Below, piece by piece: positions 42,630 through 49,473 of a stretch of 64,000 nt of DNA; the stretch's first letter is position 1; every line of letters begins with the position of its first letter. Source of the DNA: Nitrospina sp052156635 (GTDB taxonomy: Bacteria > Nitrospinota > Nitrospinia > Nitrospinales > Nitrospinaceae); the NCBI RefSeq assembly GCF_052156635.1, contig NZ_JBQKUO010000002.1, positions 248,001 through 312,000 on the forward strand, in the 5' to 3' direction. Under the pieces are notes generated by a model. That model saw nothing but the letters and a program-made list of their open reading frames with translations, was not told where the DNA came from and ran no database searches. The position numbers and the translations under genes were made by a program.

Positions 42630-43559
42630 TCAGTGTTTCATGTCACACAACGCGTCCGACACACTGCACGGGCTGAACTCGAACTGGATGGTCGAATGGG
42701 TGATGTTGAAGCGGTCCTTCAACAACGCCTTTATTTCCTTCAAAGTGTCGTCCACCTGGGAGACCTTGCTGTTGTTCACCAGTGCGTGCGTGCTGAGCGC
42801 GTATATATTTGAACAGATGCACCACACGTGCAGTTCGTGGATGTCTTCCACCGCCGGGATGGCGGTGAGTTCCCGTTCGACCTCTTTCAGCGAGATGCCG
42901 CGCGGCACCCCCTCCAGAAGGATGTGGAAGGAGTCTGCGATGATCGACCGTGCGCCCCACATGAGTATTAAGGAGATGAGAGCGGCGATGACCACGTCCA
43001 GCACGTACCATTGAGTGTACCACATCACCACACCGCCCAGGAGCACGGCCACCGAGGCGAGGGTGTCGCCGATGACGTGATAAAACGCACCTTTCAGGTT
43101 GAGGTCGTGGTGATGACCGTGGCCCACGGAGTCTTTGAGAAAATACATGACGCACAGATTCGTGACAAGGCCCAGCAAGGCCACTACCATGACTGTCGGC
43201 GTGTGCACCGGAACGGGCGACTGGAATCGTTCCATGGCTTCCCATAGAATCCAAAGTGCCATTACAAACAACAAGATACCATTTATGAGCGCGGCGAAGA
43301 TCTCCATCCGGTGGTAGCCGTAGGTTTTGGTGGCGGTGACCGGTTTGTCGGCAATTTTGAGGGCGAACCAGCTCAGGCTGAGGGAAAAAACGTCGGTCAG
43401 CATGTGGGCGGCGTCGCCCAGAAGCGACAGGCTGTGCGCCAGGATTCCGCCCACCGCCTCCGCCACCATGACGAGGGAGGTCAGGAAGATAGCCAGCTTC
43501 AATTTGTTTTGGACCAGGGCGGCTTTCATATTTTTGAAACTTTGGTGGGGTTGGGGCAT
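42630..43559 (-). CDS. Cation diffusion facilitator (CzcD/ZnT-type zinc exporter)
   Basis: The product has 309 residues with six membrane helices. The transport-site residues are visible in HSLSLLGDAAHMLTDVFSL (TM2) and HVIGDTLASVAV (TM5). The His-rich loop GHGHHHD lies between TM4 and TM5. A cytoplasmic C-terminal domain follows with EDIHELHVWCICSN. It exports Zn2+ (or Cd2+/Co2+) in exchange for protons. The ATG ten codons in (43529) is an alternative start. Confidence 0.92.
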   Translation of the reverse strand: MPQPHQSFKNMKAALVQNKLKLAIFLTSLVMVAEAVGGILAHSLSLLGDAAHMLTDVFSLSLSWFALKIADKPVTATKTYGYHRMEIFAALINGILLFVMALWILWEAMERFQSPVPVHTPTVMVVALLGLVTNLCVMYFLKDSVGHGHHHDLNLKGAFYHVIGDTLASVAVLLGGVVMWYTQWYVLDVVIAALISLILMWGARSIIADSFHILLEGVPRGISLKEVERELTAIPAVEDIHELHVWCICSNIYALSTHALVNNSKVSQVDDTLKEIKALLKDRFNITHSTIQFEFSPCSVSDALCDMKH

Positions 43560-43723
43560 CTAATCCAGCCGACGACACCCATTCCGGAAAATCAGATAGA
43601 ATCCAGATTTATAAGAGCTTTCTCATTTTAGGTTGAGCCGGAATACCTGTCAAGGAGGTCCCCAGGGCACTGAAATACCGCAGTTTGTGTTCCTGGAAAA
43701 GCCCGGCCCGCCAATGCCTTCAA

Positions 43724-43753
43724 TTGAAGACACAGGATCATTTGTGCTACATT
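43724..43753 (+). promoter_or_regulatory. Sigma-70-type promoter of ahpC
   Basis: TTGAAG (43724-43729) and TACATT (43748-43753) are separated by 18 bases, about 43 bases before the ahpC ATG, which has its own AGAGGAG ribosome site. The rest of the 236-base gap 43560-43795 shows nothing identifiable. Confidence 0.45.
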
Positions 43754-43795
43754 AAAGCCCTTTGAATTTAACATTTATAGAAAGAGGAGTTAAAC

Positions 43796-44383
43796 ATGGC
43801 GACATTAGTTGCAAAGCAAGCCCCCGATTTCACCGCTCAGGCCGTCATGCCGGATGGGAGCTTCAAAGAGATCAAACTCTCGGACTACCGTGGGAAATAT
43901 GTGATCCTCTTTTTCTACCCGCTGGACTTCACCTTTGTGTGCCCGACGGAAATCATTGCTTTCAGCGACAAGATCGGCGAATTCAAAAAACGCGATGCGG
44001 AAGTGCTGGGCGTCTCCATCGACAGCCAGTTTTCCCACCTTGCATGGCGTAACACGGACCGCAAAAAAGGCGGTCTCGGAAGTATCGACTACCCGCTCGT
44101 CGCGGATCTGGATAAAAACATCAGCGCCTCCTTTGACGTCCTCACCGAAGACGGTATCGCGTTCCGCGGGCTGTTTCTGATCGACAAGGACGGGGTGGTG
44201 CAGCACCAGCTCATCAACAACCTGCCTCTCGGCCGCAACATCGACGAGGCCATTCGCATGCTCGACGCGCTTCAACATCATGAACAGCACGGCGAAGTGT
44301 GCCCTGCGAACTGGAATCAGGGCAAGGACGCCATGAAACCCGGCCCCCAGGAGTCGCAGGAATATTTCCAGAAACACGGTTGA
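43796..44383 (+). CDS. ahpC: 2-Cys peroxiredoxin (AhpC/Prx1 type)
   Basis: The product has 195 residues. The peroxidatic Cys49 is in DFTFVCPTE and the resolving Cys169 in GEVCPANW, the typical two-Cys Prx1/AhpC layout. The GGLG loop and C-terminal YF helix that make eukaryotic enzymes sensitive to overoxidation are also visible (KKGGLGSIDYPLV, ESQEYFQKHG). It reduces peroxides in the cytoplasm. It is followed by a strong terminator. AhpF is not adjacent, so thioredoxin is a likely reductant. Confidence 0.95.
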   Translation: MATLVAKQAPDFTAQAVMPDGSFKEIKLSDYRGKYVILFFYPLDFTFVCPTEIIAFSDKIGEFKKRDAEVLGVSIDSQFSHLAWRNTDRKKGGLGSIDYPLVADLDKNISASFDVLTEDGIAFRGLFLIDKDGVVQHQLINNLPLGRNIDEAIRMLDALQHHEQHGEVCPANWNQGKDAMKPGPQESQEYFQKHG

Positions 44384-44424
44384 TTCCCAAACCTATTCCC
44401 TGCTGAAAGTTTTTCAAGAACAGA

Positions 44425-44457
44425 CAGGCGGAACCTGCGGGCTCCGCCTGTTTTTTT
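44425..44457 (+). terminator. Rho-independent terminator after ahpC, touching the surE start
   Basis: An 8-bp stem CAGGCGGA / TCCGCCTG with a 10-base loop is followed by seven T. The last T is only four bases before the surE ATG. Confidence 0.92.
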
Positions 44458-44461
44458 GCCT

Positions 44462-45220
44462 ATGATTGTCCTGACAAATGACGACGGGTTTTACGCCGCC
44501 GGCATCCAGTCCGTGTGGAAGGCCCTCAAGCCGCTGGAAGACGTGATCATCGTTGCTCCGGAAAGCGAGCAGAGTGCCGTCGGCCATGCCATCACCCTGG
44601 CCAATCCGCTTAAAGCGCTTCCGGTGAAAACCCAGGAACACGGTCTCATCGGGTATGCCGTCAGCGGCACCCCGGCGGACTGTGTGAAGATCGCGGTGAC
44701 GGAGCTGCTGGACGAGCCGCCGGAGATGGTCATCTCCGGGGTCAACCACGGCGGCAACATGGGAACCAGCATCATTTACTCCGGCACCGTGTCGGCGGCA
44801 ACGGAGGCGGCAACGATGGGCCTGCCCGCCATTGCGGTGTCTCTGGATTCGTGGGAGAGCCGCGATTTCAGCGTGGCGACGGAGTTCATCCGCAACCTTT
44901 ACCCGCGGGTGCTGGAGCACGGACTGCCGGAAGGGGTGTCGCTCAATGTCAACATCCCCGCCGTGCCGCGTGACGAGATCAAAGGCGTGGCGGTGACGCG
45001 TCAGGGCAAGTCCCGCGTCATCGAGAAATTCGACAAGCGCGTGGACCCGCGGAACAACATCTATTACTGGCTGGCCGGGGAGATGACCTTCATGGAAGTG
45101 GAGCCGGGTACGGACTGCGAGATGGTGCGGGAGAACTACATCAGCGTCACGCCCATCCATTTTGACCTGACGCGGCACGACGCGCTGGACCGCATCAAAG
45201 AATGGAAGTTGGAGTTTTGA
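44462..45220 (+). CDS. surE: 5'/3'-nucleotidase SurE
   Basis: The product has 252 residues. It begins MIVLTNDDGF; the paired Asp and later Ser and Asn (GVNHGGN) coordinate the catalytic metal. VAPESEQSAVGHAITL and YAVSGTPADCVK are family signatures. It dephosphorylates nucleoside monophosphates. The NDDG motif forces the start to be this ATG or the TTG two codons before. Neither has a ribosome site, because the ahpC terminator occupies the space. A bidirectional terminator follows. Confidence 0.95.
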   Translation: MIVLTNDDGFYAAGIQSVWKALKPLEDVIIVAPESEQSAVGHAITLANPLKALPVKTQEHGLIGYAVSGTPADCVKIAVTELLDEPPEMVISGVNHGGNMGTSIIYSGTVSAATEAATMGLPAIAVSLDSWESRDFSVATEFIRNLYPRVLEHGLPEGVSLNVNIPAVPRDEIKGVAVTRQGKSRVIEKFDKRVDPRNNIYYWLAGEMTFMEVEPGTDCEMVRENYISVTPIHFDLTRHDALDRIKEWKLEF

Positions 45221-45243
45221 GCTTTCAAACGGGGAACAAAAAA

Positions 45244-45280
45244 AACGGGTTCAGGGACAATCCCTGAACCCGTTTTGTTT
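45244..45280. terminator. Bidirectional terminator between surE and pnp
   Basis: A 13-bp perfect stem AACGGGTTCAGGG / CCCTGAACCCGTT with a 5-base loop lies between the convergent genes. T-rich sequence follows on the plus strand (TTGTTTTT) and an A-run precedes it, giving a U-run on the minus strand. Confidence 0.92.
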
Positions 45281-45292
45281 TTGCGTTCGACT

Positions 45293-47398
45293 TTAGCGCA
45301 GAGCGGCCTCGGCTTCGTCCCGCATGGCTTCCTTGCGGCTCAGCTTGACTTTGCCGTTGCGGTCCACGTCGATCACCTTGACCACGATTTCATCTCCCTC
45401 GGAGATTTCATCGCTGACGCGCTTGATTCGCCGGTCGCAGATCTGCGAAATGTGGACCAGTCCGTCGGTGCCGGGGAAGATTTCGACGAAGGCGCCGAAG
45501 TCCATGATCTTCTTCACCTTGCCCATGTAAATCTTTCCGACCTCGACATCCTGCACGAGGTTCTGGATGATGCCGATCGCCTTTTCCGCGGCCGCTTCGT
45601 CCGCCGAAGCGATGGTCACCAAACCGCTGTCGTTGATGTCGATCTGGACACCGGTTTTGTCGATGATATCGCGGATCACCTTGCCGCCCGGCCCGATAAC
45701 GTCGCGGATCTTGTCCACCGGAACCGTAATGGTGGTGATGCGCGGCGCGTACTTGGACATCTCCGGGCGCGGTGTTTCCAGCGCCTTGGCCATTTCGCCC
45801 AGGATGAACAGGCGTCCGGCCCGGGCCTGTTCCAGCGCCTGCGCCATCAGCTCCTTGGTCAACCCGTCGATCTTGATGTCCATCTGCAGAGCGGTGATGC
45901 CGGCATCGGTCCCGACGACCTTGAAGTCCATGTCGCCCAGATGATCCTCGGTGCCGGTGATGTCCGACAGGATGGCGATGTGGTCCTGTTCCTTGATGAG
46001 GCCCATGGCAATGCCCGCTACCGGTTTCTTTACCGGCACGCCCGCGTCCATCAGGGACAGGCTGCCGCCGCACACCGAAGCCATCGACGACGATCCGTTG
46101 GATTCCAGAATGTCGGAGACGATGCGGATGGTGTAGGGGAAATCATCGCGGCTGGGGAGCATCGGCGCGAGGCCGCGTTCCGCCAGCATGCCGTGGCCGA
46201 TTTCGCGGCGGCCCGGACCGGAGATGAATTTCACCTCGCCGGTGCAGAACGCCGGGAAATTGTAATGGAGCAGAAAGTTTTTACTGCCGCGGAAATCCAG
46301 CGTGTCCATGCGCTGTTCGTCCGACGAAGTGCCGAGCGTGGTGGTGACCAGCGCCTGCGTCTCGCCGCGGGTGAAGATGGACGAACCGTGCGCCCGGGGA
46401 ACGTACCCGGTCTGGCAGGTGATCGGCCGGATTTCATCCGGTTTGCGACCGTCCACCCGGGTCTGCGTTTCCAGAGTCAGGCGGCGCATGACTTCCTTTT
46501 CCACTTTCTTGAAGTACCCCTTGATCTCGCCTTCCAGATCCGGGTCGGCTTCCGGGTTGAACTTTTCCTTCATGGATTCCTTCAACTGATCGATGGCGTC
46601 CTGGCGGTCCTGCTTGCCGGGAATCTGCATGGCTTTTTCCATGCCGGGAGTGAGGAACGCGACGATCTTGTCCTGAAGGTCGGCGTTGACCTCCGGAGCT
46701 TCGACCTTCGCCTTTTCCTTGCCCAGCATCTCGCGCAGCTCGACCTGGATTTTCACGATTTCCTTGATGTGCTCGTGGCCGAAGGCCAGCGCCTCGATCA
46801 TGGTCGCCTCGTCCAGTTCCTGGGCTCCCGCCTCGACCATGGTGATGGCGTCGGCCGTTCCGGCCATGACCAGGTTCAGGTCGCTTTCCGCCATCTGCTC
46901 AAGGGTCGGGTTGATGAGGAACTTGCCTTCCTTGTCGCGTGCGACGCGGGCGCCGGCAACGGGAGTGTGGAAGGGGATGTCGGAAATGAGCAGGGCGGCC
47001 GAAGCGCCGGTGATGGCGGCGACGTCTGCCGGGTTTTCCTGATCGTGGGAAATGACGAAACAGACGACCTGCGTCTCTTTCTTGAAATTGTCCTCAAACA
47101 TGGGACGGATCGGCCGGTCGATCAACCGGCAGACCAGCGTTTCCGGGTCGGAAGGCCGCGCCTCCCGTTTCAGAAATCCGCCCGGGAAGCGTCCCGCGGC
47201 GTAGGTTCGTTCACGAAAATCAACAGTCAGTGGAAAAAAATCGATACCCTCGCGGGCGCTGGCGGCCATCGTGGCGGTGACCAGCACCATGGTGTCGCCT
47301 TGTCTCACAACGACGGAGCCGTTGGCCTGCTTAGCCAGCCATCCGGCTTCCAGCGACAGGGTTTTGCCGTCCAATACGGTCTCTACCTTCTTTTGCAT
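45293..47398 (-). CDS. pnp: Polyribonucleotide nucleotidyltransferase (PNPase)
   Basis: The product has 701 residues. Two RNase PH domains flank a helical linker; the second holds the catalytic region (GSSSMASVCGGSLSLMDAGVP and DHLGDMDFKVVGT). The KH domain (IRDVIGPGGKVIRDI) and S1 domain (VEVGKIYMGKVKKIMDFGAFVEIFPG) are complete at the C-terminus. It degrades RNA phosphorolytically from the 3' end. It is 19 bases downstream of rpsO, the usual order. Confidence 0.98.
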   Translation of the reverse strand: MQKKVETVLDGKTLSLEAGWLAKQANGSVVVRQGDTMVLVTATMAASAREGIDFFPLTVDFRERTYAAGRFPGGFLKREARPSDPETLVCRLIDRPIRPMFEDNFKKETQVVCFVISHDQENPADVAAITGASAALLISDIPFHTPVAGARVARDKEGKFLINPTLEQMAESDLNLVMAGTADAITMVEAGAQELDEATMIEALAFGHEHIKEIVKIQVELREMLGKEKAKVEAPEVNADLQDKIVAFLTPGMEKAMQIPGKQDRQDAIDQLKESMKEKFNPEADPDLEGEIKGYFKKVEKEVMRRLTLETQTRVDGRKPDEIRPITCQTGYVPRAHGSSIFTRGETQALVTTTLGTSSDEQRMDTLDFRGSKNFLLHYNFPAFCTGEVKFISGPGRREIGHGMLAERGLAPMLPSRDDFPYTIRIVSDILESNGSSSMASVCGGSLSLMDAGVPVKKPVAGIAMGLIKEQDHIAILSDITGTEDHLGDMDFKVVGTDAGITALQMDIKIDGLTKELMAQALEQARAGRLFILGEMAKALETPRPEMSKYAPRITTITVPVDKIRDVIGPGGKVIRDIIDKTGVQIDINDSGLVTIASADEAAAEKAIGIIQNLVQDVEVGKIYMGKVKKIMDFGAFVEIFPGTDGLVHISQICDRRIKRVSDEISEGDEIVVKVIDVDRNGKVKLSRKEAMRDEAEAALR

Positions 47399-47417
47399 TC
47401 ACTTGTCTCCAGTAAAA

Positions 47418-47687
47418 TTAGCGTCGGATACCCAGATCCTGAATGATCTTCTGGTATCGTTCCAGGTCTTCCCGTTTCAAATAGTCCAAAAGCTTGCGCC
47501 GCCTGTTGACGATACGGATCAAACCCCGGCGGGAATGATGGTCCTTGCCGTGGGTTTTGAAGTGGTCGTTCAGGTAGTTCAGGCGCTCGGTCAAAAGTGC
47601 GATCTGCACCTCGGAAGACCCGGTGTCCTGCTCGGTTACCTTGTACTTCTCAATGATGTTTTGTTTCTTATCCTTCGTTAATGCCAT
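47418..47687 (-). CDS. rpsO: 30S ribosomal protein S15
   Basis: The product has 89 residues, exactly the usual S15 size. Core motifs DTGSSEVQIALLTERLNYL and HHSRRGLIRIVNRRRKLLDYL contact 16S rRNA helices 20-22. The ATG at 47687 has AGGAGGTG six bases upstream; a GTG three codons earlier lies inside that ribosome site. A large structured leader precedes it (47718-47822). S15 often represses its own mRNA. Confidence 0.97.
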   Translation of the reverse strand: MALTKDKKQNIIEKYKVTEQDTGSSEVQIALLTERLNYLNDHFKTHGKDHHSRRGLIRIVNRRRKLLDYLKREDLERYQKIIQDLGIRR

Positions 47688-47717
47688 TGCTGACACCTCC
47701 TAAATTGGTTCTGCGTT

Positions 47718-47822
47718 CTGCCGGAGGTGTGCCGAATGTTTTCGTAGAGAAAATTCACACCACGGCCCGTTTGTCACGTCCGGGGAATTTCCCCTGCGAA
47801 AACATTCCAGCCACTCCGGCAG
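47718..47822 (-). promoter_or_regulatory. Folded rpsO leader, candidate S15 autoregulatory element
   Basis: Within the 148-base truB-rpsO gap, two segments pair over a long range: CTGCCGGAG (47718-47726) with CTCCGGCAG (47814-47822), and GAATGTTTTCG (47734-47744) with CGAAAACATTC (47797-47807). Both are perfect, separated by short internal loops of 6-7 bases. Inside lies a GGGGAAATTCCCC hairpin (47782-47794) and about 37 further bases. The stem ends about 22 bases before the rpsO ribosome site. No U-run is present, so it is not a terminator. Regulation by S15 is inferred from position. Confidence 0.6.
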
Positions 47823-47835
47823 GTCTATCAAAAAC

Positions 47836-48765
47836 TCAAATCAAAACGCGTTTGAGCTTAAAAGCAATTTCGTCCGGTTCCAGGTTGATAAACCGGTCCT
47901 GGTCCACCAGTGGCTCGACGATGGCCACGAGGCGGTTGTCTTCGTTTGTCACACGGAAGTTCATTCCCGGTCCAAACCGGTTGGGAGAATGCTGAACCCA
48001 GGCCTTGGTAAGGGCACGGCCGTGGGCAATGGATTGGACTCGATCCGGATGGACCTGGATTTCGGGCAGGAAATCCAGAGCCTGTTCCGCTTGCAGGAGT
48101 TTGGTGGAAAGGTTGCCTTGTTCCTTGGCGAGTTCCAGCGCTTCCAAAGACAGGGAAGACTCCAAATCGAATTCGCCCACCTTCTCCCGAATCAGGTGCG
48201 ACATGTGGGCGCCGCACCCCAGCGTTTCGCCGATATCATGACACAAGGTGCGGACATAGGTCCCCGCGGAGCAATGCACGCGAAAATGGACCTTCTCGTC
48301 GATCTTTTCGATAAACTCGGTGGCATGGATCCGGATATCCACCGGTTTTCTGTCGATAGTAATACCATTTCTGGCCAATTTGTAAAGGGGAATCCCATTC
48401 TTTTTTTTGGCCGAATACATTGGCGGCACCTGTTTTTGCAGTCCCACGAAGCGGGCCAGGAGGCTTTTCACATCTTCTTCCGTCACCCCGGCGGGGTCGC
48501 GACGCTCCAGGACCTTGCCCTGCCGGTCCTGCGTGTCGGTGCTGACCCCCAGGGTCATCGTCGCCCGGTACACTTTGGTAAGCGGGGTCAGGAACTGGAT
48601 GACCCTGGTGGATTGGCCGAGGCAGATGGGCAGGACGCCCTCGGCCAGGGGGTCCAGGGTGCCGATGTGTCCGGCTTTTTTGACTTTCAGCAGACGCCGG
48701 ACCGACCGTACCATGTCGAACGAGGTGGGCCCGGCGGGCTTGTACAGGTTGATGATTTTATTCAT
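47836..48765 (-). CDS. truB: tRNA pseudouridine(55) synthase
   Basis: The product has 309 residues. The catalytic Asp38 is in AGHIGTLDPLAEG. The N-terminal NLYKPAGPTSFDMV and the ...RVHCSAGTYVRTLCHDIG motifs are typical of TruB. A PUA-like C-terminal segment follows. It makes Psi55 in the T-loop of tRNAs. Its start overlaps the rbfA stop by 8 bases. Confidence 0.97.
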   Translation of the reverse strand: MNKIINLYKPAGPTSFDMVRSVRRLLKVKKAGHIGTLDPLAEGVLPICLGQSTRVIQFLTPLTKVYRATMTLGVSTDTQDRQGKVLERRDPAGVTEEDVKSLLARFVGLQKQVPPMYSAKKKNGIPLYKLARNGITIDRKPVDIRIHATEFIEKIDEKVHFRVHCSAGTYVRTLCHDIGETLGCGAHMSHLIREKVGEFDLESSLSLEALELAKEQGNLSTKLLQAEQALDFLPEIQVHPDRVQSIAHGRALTKAWVQHSPNRFGPGMNFRVTNEDNRLVAIVEPLVDQDRFINLEPDEIAFKLKRVLI

Positions 48766-49114
48766 CGTCGTCTTTGTGGATTTGCCTCAACAGCTGGGTG
48801 ATGCGGTCCACCTGGTCTCCGGAGGCATCCAGTTTGAAATCCAGTTCGGGAATCGCTTTCAGGTACAGTCGCTTGCCCAACTGGCTGCGTAAAAATCCCT
48901 TCGCGCTGTTCAGCCCTTTCAGGCTTTCTTCCCGCACCTGATCGGTCCCCATGATGCTGACGAACACCCTGGCATGTTTCAGGTTGTCCGTCAGGTCGAT
49001 CCGGGTCAGCGTCACGAAGCCGATACGCGGGTCCTTCAGCTCGTGCTGGACCATTTTGGACAACTCTTCCAGGAGCAGTTCCTGGACCCGTTCGGATCGT
49101 TTGTAGCGAAACAT
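48758..49114 (-). CDS. rbfA: 30S ribosome-binding factor A
   Basis: The product has 118 residues, a KH-type fold. Signature segments are ELSKMVQHELKDPRIGFVTLTRIDLT and ARVFVSIMG, then FLRSQLGKRLYLKAIPELDFKLD. It assists late 30S maturation. It sits between the DUF503 gene and truB, the standard infB-rbfA-truB order. Confidence 0.97.
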   Translation of the reverse strand: MFRYKRSERVQELLLEELSKMVQHELKDPRIGFVTLTRIDLTDNLKHARVFVSIMGTDQVREESLKGLNSAKGFLRSQLGKRLYLKAIPELDFKLDASGDQVDRITQLLRQIHKDDDE

Positions 49115-49136
49115 GATGGTTTCCCGGCTTCCTGGG

Positions 49137-49433
49137 TCAGCCTTTGCCGAGGTTCAAAACTTCTATCTGGTAATCGGTCATTTCGGCCAGGTGCATCTGG
49201 TCGATGAAGTTGACAACCTGTTGCATGAGGCCCTCCACATAGGGGCCGTCACCACTGACCGCCGCAATGCCGAGATGGATGCTCTGGTGCACATCCTGGT
49301 CGCCCACCTCGGCGATGCTGATATTGAATTTGTTTTTCACCCGGTCTTTGATGGCCCGGATGATCTTGCGCTTTCCTTTCAGCGATTCGTTGCCGTGCAG
49401 GAACAATTTGATGGCGCAACATCCCACTTTCAT
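49137..49433 (-). CDS. DUF503 family protein (YlxP-like)
   Basis: The product has 98 residues. MKVGCCAIKLFLHGNESLKGKRKIIR and later FNISIAEVGDQDVHQSIHLGIAAVS match the DUF503 family, which is conserved between infB and rbfA in many bacteria. The family has a ferredoxin-like fold, and links with ribosome maturation are suggested from its genomic position. The start is the ATG at 49433; the open frame continues to 49499 inside infB. Confidence 0.9.
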   Translation of the reverse strand: MKVGCCAIKLFLHGNESLKGKRKIIRAIKDRVKNKFNISIAEVGDQDVHQSIHLGIAAVSGDGPYVEGLMQQVVNFIDQMHLAEMTDYQIEVLNLGKG

Positions 49434-49473
49434 GGCGGATCCTTGAAAGAACGGGCGCTGTTTCGAACTCGTA

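Noticed and set aside
45275..47446. A 723-codon open frame on the plus strand opposite pnp, and similar long antisense frames opposite infB (49690-51540), proS (54502-56145) and rseP (58130-59851)
   Set aside because: They mirror the codon bias of highly conserved genes on the other strand. Their translations are rich in His, Asp, Val and Phe with no domain signature, and they have no ribosome sites.
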